DNA of 64,000 nt, taken from assembly GCA_021405325.1 (NCBI GenBank), contig QWII01000018.1:1-64000 (forward strand), written 5' to 3'. The position numbers and the translations under genes were made by a program. A model generated the notes under the pieces. That model searched no databases. It saw only the letters and a program-made list of their open reading frames with translations, and was not told the DNA's origin. The DNA is from Caldilinea sp. CFX5 (GTDB lineage: Bacteria > Chloroflexota > Anaerolineae > Caldilineales > Caldilineaceae). This document shows positions 49,707-57,711 of this stretch, one piece after another (position 1 is the stretch's first letter; each line of letters opens with the position of its first letter).

Positions 49707-50799
49707 CCCAATCACCTTTCTCTTTAAGACCGGACGCAGCCAGCGCATGGAAGAGGCGACCCAGCACCCGACCGAGTTCTTTTACGGCTATCATCAACTG
49801 GCTGCCCGCGGGCTGCCGGTTACACTGCTGGAAGAGGGCGAGTTACAGTTGGACCGTCGGCCCACCTTGACCCGCTTGGCGGGCAAATTGACGCCCACGC
49901 TGGGTCTCAATGTCGGCGTCCTGCGCAACTTGTTGGAGCCGGCGACATTGGCGAAGTTGAATCGCAGCACGGTCTGTATCGCCACGACCAACACGTTGGG
50001 CGTTCACCTGGCGCTGCTGCGCCGGTGGGGCCGGTTGCAACCGCCGCTCATCTTTTTGCCGATGGGCTTGTACCAGTCGGCTTCCACGGTGGCGCGGCGG
50101 GTGCTGCGTTGGGCGCTGGCTGCCACCCGGCTGGCGGTCATCTCCAAAGGCGAGATGGTCTATTTGCAGCAGGAACTGGGCATGGCCCCCAGCCAGATGC
50201 GCTACCTGCCCTTTGGCGTCGATCAGCGCTTTTGGACGCCGGCCGCGCAGCCGACAAGCGACCAACCGCCCTATGTGCTCAGCGTCGGCAACGACGCCCA
50301 GCGCGACTATGCCACCCTGGTGTGCGCCTGGCAGCCGCAGTTCCCCCGCCTGAAAATTGTGACGCGGCTGGCCGTGCCACAACCGTTACCGGCCAACGTG
50401 GAGGTGATCGCCGGCGACTGGCGACAGCAGATCCTCTCCGATGCCGCCATGCGGACACTCTTTCAGGAGAGCGCGTTTGTCGTCCTGCCCATCCGGCCCA
50501 CCACCCAGCCATCGGGGCAGAGCGCCTGTCTGCAAGCGATGGCCTGTGGCAAGGCGGTCATTCTCTCACGTATTCAGGGCTTATGGGATGATGCCTTAAT
50601 GCGGGATGGCGAGAATTGTTTGCTGCCGGCGCCGGCGTCGGTGGATGCGCTGCAAGGGGCGATCCGCCAGCTCTTGACCAACCCGGCAATGGCAACCCGG
50701 TTGGGGCAACAGGCGCGCCAAACGGTCTGCCAGCAGTTGAATGTGGACAAGATGGCCGACGCACTCTTGTCAATCATCCAGGAAACGGCAAAGGTCTAA
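49699..50799 (+). CDS. Glycosyltransferase, GT4/GT-B type
   Basis: 366 residues. ATG at 49699 overlaps the stop of the upstream methyltransferase. The first half lacks the usual GG donor loop but has VCIATTNTLGVHLALLRRW; the second half, YVLSVGNDAQRDYATLVCAW and QPSGQSACLQAMACGKAVIL, is a GT-B nucleotide-sugar site in which the first Glu of the E-x7-E motif appears as Gln. A retaining transferase adding one sugar to the lipid-linked repeat is the likely role. Donor unknown. Confidence 0.8.
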   Translation: MADPITFLFKTGRSQRMEEATQHPTEFFYGYHQLAARGLPVTLLEEGELQLDRRPTLTRLAGKLTPTLGLNVGVLRNLLEPATLAKLNRSTVCIATTNTLGVHLALLRRWGRLQPPLIFLPMGLYQSASTVARRVLRWALAATRLAVISKGEMVYLQQELGMAPSQMRYLPFGVDQRFWTPAAQPTSDQPPYVLSVGNDAQRDYATLVCAWQPQFPRLKIVTRLAVPQPLPANVEVIAGDWRQQILSDAAMRTLFQESAFVVLPIRPTTQPSGQSACLQAMACGKAVILSRIQGLWDDALMRDGENCLLPAPASVDALQGAIRQLLTNPAMATRLGQQARQTVCQQLNVDKMADALLSIIQETAKV

Positions 50800-50808
50800 G
50801 CGAAAACC

Positions 50809-51639
50809 ATGCGTTATTACGACCCGCAGCACAACCGGCTCATCTATATCGAACAAGCAGCCAGCGCCGAATTTTGGGATCAGCTTTGGCAAAACAACTT
50901 TGGCGACCGGCTGACCAAGTTGCGCCAGACGCAGAACACCTTTGTGTCGGACATTACCAAGCGCTACCTCAAGCCGACCGACGGCCCGATTTTGGAAGGG
51001 GGCTGCGGCCAGGGGCAACAGGTGGCGGCGCTGGTCAACAACGGCTATGACTGTATCGGCGTCGATTTTGCCGAGGCGACAATCAAGGCCGTGCGTGAGG
51101 TTCTCCCCGATCTGCCGGTCTATCCGGGCGACATTACCCAGCTCGCCTTTGACGATGGCGCTTTTAGCGGCTACTGGTCGCTGGGGGTAATCGAACATTT
51201 CTGGCAGGGCTACCAGGCGATTGTCCACGAGATGGCGCGGGTGTTGAAACCGGGCGGCTATCTCTTTCTGACCTTCCCCTATATGTCACCGTTGCGACGG
51301 CTGAAGGCGCACTTGGGCCAATATCCGGTGTTGACCAGTGTAGAAGAGCCGGCGGGCTTTTATCAATTTGCGCTGGATCATCAGGCGGTGGTCAAAGACT
51401 TTACCGACAACGGCTTTCGGCTGGTGACAATCAAACCGCTGGCCGGTCTGCGCGGGGGGAAAGATGAAATTGCCTGGGGGCGTCAGTGGCTGCGCGATCT
51501 CTATGATTACCGGGGCAAGTCGCTCTGGCGGCGCGGGGTGCGCTTTGGCCTGGAGCAGCTTTTTCTGCCCGTCGCCAGCCACTCGATCTTGTTGGTCTTC
51601 CAACGTATGGGGGAACGCAGCAGGGAGCACGCCCCATGA
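50809..51639 (+). CDS. Class I SAM-dependent methyltransferase
   Basis: 276 residues. ILEGGCGQGQQVAALVNNGY is motif I, CIGVDFAEATIKAVREVLPD the acidic loop, FSGYWSLGVIEHFWQGYQAI motif IV and MARVLKPGGYLFLTFPYMSP motif VI. The N-terminus (MRYYDPQHNRLIYIEQAASA) is typical of EPS-cluster methyltransferases. It overlaps the following glycosyltransferase by 4 bases. Confidence 0.88.
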   Translation: MRYYDPQHNRLIYIEQAASAEFWDQLWQNNFGDRLTKLRQTQNTFVSDITKRYLKPTDGPILEGGCGQGQQVAALVNNGYDCIGVDFAEATIKAVREVLPDLPVYPGDITQLAFDDGAFSGYWSLGVIEHFWQGYQAIVHEMARVLKPGGYLFLTFPYMSPLRRLKAHLGQYPVLTSVEEPAGFYQFALDHQAVVKDFTDNGFRLVTIKPLAGLRGGKDEIAWGRQWLRDLYDYRGKSLWRRGVRFGLEQLFLPVASHSILLVFQRMGERSREHAP

Positions 51640-52664
51640 TCAAGCGGATGGTTGGCGGCAGTGCTCCCGTCCAGTGGCTACGGCGCGCCCAACGCCAGGC
51701 GCAGACGAGCGTGGCCCTCTGGCAGAGTCGATCCCAGGCGGCGGATGTGGCGATCTTTCACGACTTTGCCCCGCCCCCGGCCGGCGGCGGCCATCAATTC
51801 CTGCGCGGGCTGTGGCAGGAGTTTGCCCAACGGGGCTGGCGGGTGGAGAACAATACGATTTCGCCGGTGACACAGGCGTGTCTCTTTAACTCGTTTAACT
51901 TTGACGCCGACCGCTTGCGCCGCTTTCGCCGTCCTGGCTGCCGCCTGGTACATCGGGTTGATGGGCCGATTGGCGTCTACCGCGGGCGCGACAGCGGCGA
52001 AGATCGGCGCATCTGGCAGCTCAACCAGGAACTGGCCGACGCCACCATCTTTCAATCGCACTTTAGCCTGGACAAGCATCGCGAACTAGGGCTGAATTTC
52101 CGGGAACCCGTGGTGATTGTCAACGCACCCGACCCGACCATTTTTCACCGGACGGGGCGCATCGCCTTTGCGCCGGAACAGAAAATTCGGCTGATCTCCA
52201 GCAGTTGGTCGGACAACCCGCACAAGGGGGCGGCGGTCTACCAGTGGCTGGATGAGCATCTCGATTGGTCGCGCTATGCGTATACCTTTGTCGGGCGCTC
52301 GCCGGTAGCGTTCAAAAACATTCGTTTGGTTGCGCCGCAGCCTTCGGCTCAACTGGCGGACGCGTTGCGCCAACATGATATTTTTATCACCGCCAGCCAG
52401 AACGACCCTTGCTCCAACGCGCTGATCGAAGCGTTGGCTTGTGGCCTGCCGGCGCTCTACCTGCAAAGCGGCGGTCATCCTGAATTGGTGGGCGAGGGGG
52501 GGCTTGGTTTTGCGACGGCGGCGGAAATTCCTGCGCTGCTCGAACAACTGGTGGCGGAATATGCCATGCGTCAGAGCCGGATCGCCGCGCCGCTGTTGTC
52601 CACTGTGGCGGAACAATATCTGGCCGTGCTTGGCCTGCCGACCAACCGGAGCGCGACGCCATGA
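51636..52664 (+). CDS. Glycosyltransferase family 4
   Basis: 342 residues. The donor-side GG loop appears in DFAPPPAGGGHQFLRGLWQE, HRVDGPIGVYRGRD is an acceptor-side segment, and SQNDPCSNALIEALACGLPA contains the retaining GT4 nucleotide-sugar motif. A basic N-terminus suggests membrane surface binding. 4-base overlaps on both sides place it tightly in the operon. Sugar donor unknown. Confidence 0.85.
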   Translation: MIKRMVGGSAPVQWLRRAQRQAQTSVALWQSRSQAADVAIFHDFAPPPAGGGHQFLRGLWQEFAQRGWRVENNTISPVTQACLFNSFNFDADRLRRFRRPGCRLVHRVDGPIGVYRGRDSGEDRRIWQLNQELADATIFQSHFSLDKHRELGLNFREPVVIVNAPDPTIFHRTGRIAFAPEQKIRLISSSWSDNPHKGAAVYQWLDEHLDWSRYAYTFVGRSPVAFKNIRLVAPQPSAQLADALRQHDIFITASQNDPCSNALIEALACGLPALYLQSGGHPELVGEGGLGFATAAEIPALLEQLVAEYAMRQSRIAAPLLSTVAEQYLAVLGLPTNRSATP

Positions 52665-53794
52665 ACAGCGGCGGCTTGCGTCTCTGTGCGCCCCAGTTGG
52701 GCATCGCGCCGGGGTCGAATCTGGGCGGCGCCGTCTATGATCGTGAGATCCTCAAGGGGTTGGCACAGATCGGGGCGATAGTTGACATTCCATTGCCGCA
52801 AGGGGAAGCGTTCGCGCCAATGCGCGGTTGGCAGATCCATCGCGCTGCGGCCTGCCGACGGTATACCTATGAGTACAACTGGCTCTTTCTGCCAACGGTC
52901 TTGAAACTGTGGCGAGCAGGGAAGGTTGACCTGTTGCGCATTCACTCGCCGTCGTTGTCGCTGCTGGGTCGCTTCGGCAAGACGGCGCTGCACTGTCCGG
53001 TGGTGGCGCATCTGCACCATCTGGAAGCGGATCAGTTGATCCATCGCTTACTGACGCGCACAGCCATTCACGGCTATGATCTGGTGACGACGGACAGTGA
53101 ATTTTGTGTGCGCCAGCTTATGGCAACCTTTGGCGTGCCGCGCGAAAAATTATTGATCGTCTACCCCGGCGTCGATGAGAAGTATCAACCGATGCCCGCC
53201 GAAGGGGCGGCGCTACGGCGACAGTTGGGGTTAACTGATCGTTTGCTCTTGCTCTATCTGGGCGCGTTGACGCCGCGCAAAAATTTACGCTTTCTGTTAG
53301 AGGTGGTGCGGGCAGTGAGTGAGCATGTGCCAACCGTACATCTGCTGCTGGCCGGCAGTGGGCCGCAAGAGACAGAACTGCGGCGCGATGCCCAGGAGCT
53401 TGGCGTGCAGGAACGGGTGAGCTTCACCGGCTATCTGGCCGAGGCGGACAAGGTGCGCTATTACAATCTGGCCGATCTCTTTGTTTTTCCTTCGCTGCTG
53501 GAGGGTTTTGGTATGGCGGTGGCGGAGGCAATGGCCTGTGGCGTGCCGGTCGTCTCGTCCAATGCCGCCAGCTTGCCGGAGGTGGTGGGGGAAGCGGGAC
53601 TGTTAGCCGCTCCCACCGATGGTGCTGGGTTTGCCGCCCAGATTGTACGGCTGTTGACCGATGAGGCATTGCGGCGAAGCCTGGGAGAAGCGGGGCGCGC
53701 CCATGTGCGCCAACACTTTTCCTGGCAACAGGCGGCGCAACAAACCTATGCGGCGTATGAGCAGGTGGTCAAACAGCAGCAGCGGAGAAACTAA
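52661..53794 (+). CDS. Glycosyltransferase family 4
   Basis: 377 residues with both GT-B domains complete. SNLGGAVYDREILKGLAQIG is the N-terminal loop, VVAHLHHLEADQLIHRLLTR the mid region, LLYLGALTPRKNLRFLLEVV the hinge, and PSLLEGFGMAVAEAMACGVP the E-x7-E catalytic signature with Glu at both ends. Probably uses a UDP- or GDP-sugar to extend the polysaccharide unit. The next gene is separated by a 22-bp inverted repeat. Confidence 0.9.
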   Translation: MNSGGLRLCAPQLGIAPGSNLGGAVYDREILKGLAQIGAIVDIPLPQGEAFAPMRGWQIHRAAACRRYTYEYNWLFLPTVLKLWRAGKVDLLRIHSPSLSLLGRFGKTALHCPVVAHLHHLEADQLIHRLLTRTAIHGYDLVTTDSEFCVRQLMATFGVPREKLLIVYPGVDEKYQPMPAEGAALRRQLGLTDRLLLLYLGALTPRKNLRFLLEVVRAVSEHVPTVHLLLAGSGPQETELRRDAQELGVQERVSFTGYLAEADKVRYYNLADLFVFPSLLEGFGMAVAEAMACGVPVVSSNAASLPEVVGEAGLLAAPTDGAGFAAQIVRLLTDEALRRSLGEAGRAHVRQHFSWQQAAQQTYAAYEQVVKQQQRRN

Positions 53795-53796
53795 GT

Positions 53797-53868
53797 GTCC
53801 GGTGCGCGGCACTGGTCACAGGGTGGTGTAGTTGAGCAGGTGGTCTTGACCAGTGCCACGCACCGGAC
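53797..53868. repeat. 22-bp inverted repeat between two glycosyltransferase genes
   Basis: GTCCGGTGCGCGGCACTGGT (from 53797) extends to a 22-bp arm that pairs with 53847-53868 with one mismatch and a 28-base loop. The GTGCG-GGCAC-GGTCA core is shared with the hairpin at 1188-1259. It begins two bases after the stop of the GT4 gene. Confidence 0.7.
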
Positions 53869-53897
53869 TGAACAGAGGATTTCGAGCAAAACAGTTC

Positions 53898-54830
53898 ATG
53901 CAGAGACAGTTACCATTATCGATTATCATTTGCACCAAAGATCGGGAAGCGGTGTTGCGCGACACGCTGGCGACGCTCTTTACCCAAACCCGCTTGCCGG
54001 AGGAGTTGCTATTGGTGGATGACGGCAACTTGCCGGCGGCGGAACTGGTGGCGCTGGTGGAGCAGCATGGCATTGTCTGTCGCTACTTCAAAAAAGAGAA
54101 GCCGGGGCTGGTGGCCTCGCGTAACCTGGGTATCGACCATGCCAAGGGGGAGATTATCCTCTTTCTTGACGACGATGTCCTCTTGGAACCGGAGTATCTG
54201 GCGGCGCTGATGGCGGTCTATGAAGCGGATACGGCCGGTCGCATTGGCGGCGTCGAGGGGGCGTTGAAGCAAAGTTATGCACCGGGCGTATTGCCCTTTT
54301 TGCGCTTCTTCTGGCTCGATGGTAAAAAGCCGGGAGCGATGCTGCCCAGCGGGTGTGGCGTCTTGACCCGCCAGGGTGATTTTGATGAGCCGATTGCGGT
54401 CGATTGGCTTTCCGGCTGTGACATGAGCTATCGCCGCGAAGTCTTTGCCGATCTGCGCTTTGATGGCCGCCTGAGCGAGGTGGGCTATGCCTGGGCCGAT
54501 GATCGCGATTTTTCCTACCGGGTGCGCCAGCGTTGGCAGTTGATCGCCACTCCGGCGGCGCGCTTGGTGCATCGCAAAGAGCCGTCGGGGCGCATCGACA
54601 CCTATAAAATGGGCTTTATTGAGACCAACTACTTCTGGCGCTTTTTTGCCAAAAATATGCCGAAGCGCCCGCTCAACTGGGTGGCGTTGGTCTGGTCGCT
54701 GATCGGCATTGTGTTGAAAAATGGGTTGCTCTTGCTCACCGGCTCGGCGCGGCGGGCGACGCTGGCGCAATTACAGGGCAATCTGGTCGGGTTGGCGGCC
54801 ATCTTTACGGGAAAGGATTTTCGGGCATGA
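53898..54830 (+). CDS. Glycosyltransferase family 2
   Basis: 310 residues. ATG at 53898 is taken since the GT2 fold begins at once (LPLSIIICTKDREAVLRDTL); upstream codons belong to a hairpin. EELLLVDDG and LFLDDDVLLEPEYLAAL carry the DxD, and GYAWADDRDFSYRVRQRW the acceptor acidic motif. A hydrophobic segment near the C-terminus (ALVWSLIGIVLKNGLLLL) could anchor it in the inner membrane. Inverting transfer of one sugar to the repeat unit is expected. Confidence 0.88.
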   Translation: MQRQLPLSIIICTKDREAVLRDTLATLFTQTRLPEELLLVDDGNLPAAELVALVEQHGIVCRYFKKEKPGLVASRNLGIDHAKGEIILFLDDDVLLEPEYLAALMAVYEADTAGRIGGVEGALKQSYAPGVLPFLRFFWLDGKKPGAMLPSGCGVLTRQGDFDEPIAVDWLSGCDMSYRREVFADLRFDGRLSEVGYAWADDRDFSYRVRQRWQLIATPAARLVHRKEPSGRIDTYKMGFIETNYFWRFFAKNMPKRPLNWVALVWSLIGIVLKNGLLLLTGSARRATLAQLQGNLVGLAAIFTGKDFRA

Positions 54831-55612
54831 GCAATGGGCTGAAAAAAGGGGCGGTCTGGCTGATCTGGCAGGCCGATACCTGGAGCACGATTCTTTCGCC
54901 CCGGTTGGTGAAATGGACAGGCAAAAGCGCCCATCCGATCCACCCCAAACATCTGTTGCACACCGAGTGGCAACACTGGTATCTCCCCTATATCGCTGCC
55001 GACGCCGTGGTGCTGGACATTGGCTGCGCCAATGGGATGCACACCCTGGCCTGTGCGCGCCAGTGTCGGACAGTTTATGGTTTTGATTACAACCCGAAAC
55101 AACTGGCAATTGCGCGGGCCAAGGCGACGGAAGCTGGTCTCACCAATGTGCAACTGGCCGAGGGGAATGTCGAGGCGCGCTGGGAGTTTGCCGATGGGCA
55201 ATTTGATACGGTGCTTTTTCTGGATGTGTTGGAGCATCTACATGAACGGGATCGCGCCTTGCAGGAGGTGCATCGGGTGCTGAAACCGGGCGGGCTGTTG
55301 CTGCTCTCCATTCCCCAGCGGGAGACGGGCTGGAAACAGGTGCGCGCCGGCGTCGGGCTGCCGGCCTATGCTGACCCTGACCACAAATTTGAGTACAGTC
55401 GCCGCGATGTAGAAGATCTGTTAGCCAACAATCGCTTTGAATGCGTGAACATCACGCCCACGGTTTATGATACACCGCTGGCCGGCTGGATCGATCTGGC
55501 CGGCGGTCTCTCACTCAAGCTCTATCGCCGGCTGGCCCAGTGGAAACGAGATACCGCCTTGCGCCATCCGGCAGAGGCGACAGGCTTTCGGATTGTGGCG
55601 CGCAAGCTTTAG
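54827..55612 (+). CDS. Class I SAM-dependent methyltransferase
   Basis: 261 residues. VVLDIGCANGMHTLACARQC is motif I, FDTVLFLDVLEHLHERDRAL motif IV, and VHRVLKPGGLLLLSIPQRET motif VI. A segment QVRAGVGLPAYADPDHKFEY resembles sugar-tailoring methyltransferases. It overlaps the GT2 gene by 4 bases and is followed by a large inverted repeat that separates it from the next gene. Confidence 0.87.
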   Translation: MSNGLKKGAVWLIWQADTWSTILSPRLVKWTGKSAHPIHPKHLLHTEWQHWYLPYIAADAVVLDIGCANGMHTLACARQCRTVYGFDYNPKQLAIARAKATEAGLTNVQLAEGNVEARWEFADGQFDTVLFLDVLEHLHERDRALQEVHRVLKPGGLLLLSIPQRETGWKQVRAGVGLPAYADPDHKFEYSRRDVEDLLANNRFECVNITPTVYDTPLAGWIDLAGGLSLKLYRRLAQWKRDTALRHPAEATGFRIVARKL

Positions 55613-55685
55613 TTAACACAGATAGGGAAGAACACGGCTATGATTTTTTGTCAAAGCATCTGTGTTCCTTCCTATCTGTGTTAAC
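55612..55685. terminator. 24-bp inverted repeat after methyltransferase gene
   Basis: GTTAACACAGATAGGG (55612-55627, continuing to 55635) pairs with 55662-55685 with two mismatches around a 26-base loop. Its left arm starts at the last base of the stop codon, and 38 bases separate it from the next start, so it may end the first EPS transcript or stabilise it. Confidence 0.65.
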
Positions 55686-55723
55686 TGATTTTGATTTGTC
55701 ATCATGAGAATGTTTGAGACGTT

Positions 55724-56839
55724 ATGATTTTAGGCATCTTTCCCGAACAGGGCGGCAGCATTGCCAATTTGGGGCGCACGGGGCAGGATACGCGTTTTAT
55801 CCAGGCGTATCTGACCGAGTATGCCCGGCACTTTGCCAAGGTCTACTACTTTTCGTATGCCAATGAGCAACCAGCGCTGCCGGCCAACTGTTATGTTGTA
55901 CCGAACCCCGGCTATCATCGCTGGAGCTACACCTTTGGCTTGCCGCTGGTGCAACGGCGTTACATTGCTGAATGTGATGTCTTTCGCGTGATGCAAGCCT
56001 ACGGCTCGATCCCGGCCCAGTTGAGCAAAGTGTTCTACGGCAAGCCCTATATCGTGACCTACGGCTATCGCTACTTTGACAATGTGCGCAAGGAAGAGCC
56101 GTGGCTGCGCGCGGTTGTCATGGCGCAGCGGGCCAAGCTGGGCGCGCAGATGGCCGACCGGGTAATTGTCACCACGCCGGAGATGGGCGATTATGTGGCC
56201 GCCTTTACGCCACGGGAAAAGTTGCTGCTGGTGCCGAACGGGGTGGATACCACAACCTTCCGTCCGGCTGAGGCCAAAGCGAAAAACGCCACGCCGACGC
56301 TGATTCATGTCGGTCGCCTTTCGCCGGAGAAGAATTTACGCATGTTGATCGACGCCCTGGCGCTCATCCCGGCGCAACAAGCGCGCTTAGTGTTGGTGGG
56401 CAGCGGGCCGCAACGTGATGAACTGGCTGCCTATGCCGCGCAGAAAGGGATAACGGTCGAGTTTACCGGCGTCCTGCCCCACGAACAGTTGCCGGCGGTG
56501 CTGCAACAGGCCGATCTCTTTGTCCTGCCGTCGCTGAGTGAGGGCCATCCCAAAGCGTTGCTCGAAGCGATGAGTTGTGGTCTGCCCTGTGTCGGCGCCA
56601 ACGTGCCCGGCGTGCGCGATGTGATCACCGATGGCGACAATGGCTTGCTCTGTGCGTTGACGCCGGCCGATATGGCCGAGAAAATTACCCAGGTGCTGAC
56701 CACGCCGGAACTGGCGCAGCGGTTGGGTGCACAAGCCCGGCGCTATATTATCAACGACTATCAGATCGACAAACTAGTGCAGCGGGAGATTGCGGCCATG
56801 CAGGCCCTGGTGACAAGGAAGCAACAACGTGACCGATAA
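55724..56839 (+). CDS. Glycosyltransferase family 4
   Basis: 371 residues with a full GT-B fold. MILGIFPEQGGSIANLGRTG is the N-terminal GG loop, LIHVGRLSPEKNLRMLIDAL the hinge and PSLSEGHPKALLEAMSCGLP the E-x7-E motif. Spacing after the hairpin suggests a second promoter nearby, although none is clear. It overlaps the next methyltransferase by 11 bases. Confidence 0.9.
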   Translation: MILGIFPEQGGSIANLGRTGQDTRFIQAYLTEYARHFAKVYYFSYANEQPALPANCYVVPNPGYHRWSYTFGLPLVQRRYIAECDVFRVMQAYGSIPAQLSKVFYGKPYIVTYGYRYFDNVRKEEPWLRAVVMAQRAKLGAQMADRVIVTTPEMGDYVAAFTPREKLLLVPNGVDTTTFRPAEAKAKNATPTLIHVGRLSPEKNLRMLIDALALIPAQQARLVLVGSGPQRDELAAYAAQKGITVEFTGVLPHEQLPAVLQQADLFVLPSLSEGHPKALLEAMSCGLPCVGANVPGVRDVITDGDNGLLCALTPADMAEKITQVLTTPELAQRLGAQARRYIINDYQIDKLVQREIAAMQALVTRKQQRDR

Positions 56840-57599
56840 GATGACCTTTGCCTTTGGCCAAAACTGGCTCAACTATCTCAACACGGTGGAAGAAGCCGAA
56901 CTGGCCGCCGCCCGTGCTTCGCTGACTAATCTGCTCCAGGTTCAGGATCTCAATGGCAAGCGCTTTTTGGACATCGGCTGCGGCAGCGGGCTTTTTTCCG
57001 CCGCCGCCCTGGCGTTGGGCGCAGAGAGCGTCACCAGCGTGGATGTTGACCCCAACAGCGTGGCGGCCACCCAAAAGCTAAAAAGCCGCTTGCCGGTGAC
57101 ACAGTCCTGGCAAGTTTTACATGGCTCCGTCTTGGATCGCGCCTTTCTGCAACAACTAGCACCGGCGGATGTGGTCTACTCGTGGGGCGTTTTACACCAT
57201 ACGGGCAATATGTGGCCGGCGATTGAAAATGCCACCCAGTTGGTGGCTGACGGTGGTCTGCTGGCGATTGCGATCTACAACCGCACCTGGTCTTCCGGTT
57301 TCTGGTGGCAGTTCAAGCGCTTTTATAACCGGAGCAGCCCGGCTATGCAAAAGTTGTTGGTCTGGTATGTCTTTGGGCCGCGGGCGTTGGTGCGGCTGCT
57401 CAAGGGTAAGTCGCCGGTGAAGGGGGATCGGGGGATGTCGATCTACTATGATGCGGTGGATTGGGCCGGCGGTTTTCCCTATGAGTATGCCAGCTTTGAC
57501 GCGATCGTCACCTTTTGCGCCCAGTTTGGTTTCCGGTTGACTAACGCCATTCCGACCAAGGCGACCGGGTGTAATCAGTTTGTTTTTCGGAAACAGTAA
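56829..57599 (+). CDS. Class I SAM-dependent methyltransferase
   Basis: 256 residues. RFLDIGCGSGLFSAAALALG is motif I, VTSVDVDPNSVAATQKLK the acidic loop, DVVYSWGVLHHTGNMWPAIE motif IV. The C-terminal part, GMSIYYDAVDWAGGFPYEYA, matches methyltransferases of the Methyltransf_23 type from EPS and natural-product clusters. GTG start; translation is coupled to the GT4 gene through overlap. A 30-bp inverted repeat follows. Confidence 0.87.
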   Translation: MTDKMTFAFGQNWLNYLNTVEEAELAAARASLTNLLQVQDLNGKRFLDIGCGSGLFSAAALALGAESVTSVDVDPNSVAATQKLKSRLPVTQSWQVLHGSVLDRAFLQQLAPADVVYSWGVLHHTGNMWPAIENATQLVADGGLLAIAIYNRTWSSGFWWQFKRFYNRSSPAMQKLLVWYVFGPRALVRLLKGKSPVKGDRGMSIYYDAVDWAGGFPYEYASFDAIVTFCAQFGFRLTNAIPTKATGCNQFVFRKQ

Positions 57600-57606
57600 T
57601 GCTTCA

Positions 57607-57680
57607 TTTATCAAAGATTACGCAGATTACGCAGATTAAATAAAAGAAAAATCTGCGTAATCTGCGTAATCTTTGATAAA
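57607..57680. repeat. 30-bp perfect inverted repeat with internal GATTACGCA repeats
   Basis: 57607-57636 is exactly complementary to 57651-57680 across a 14-base A-rich loop. Each arm carries two direct copies of GATTACGCA, so the element is a tandem repeat facing its mirror image. It starts 7 bases after the methyltransferase stop and ends 31 bases before the asparagine synthase start. Confidence 0.8.
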
Positions 57681-57711
57681 AATGAATTGCTCTGCAGAAA
57701 TAATAGCGATT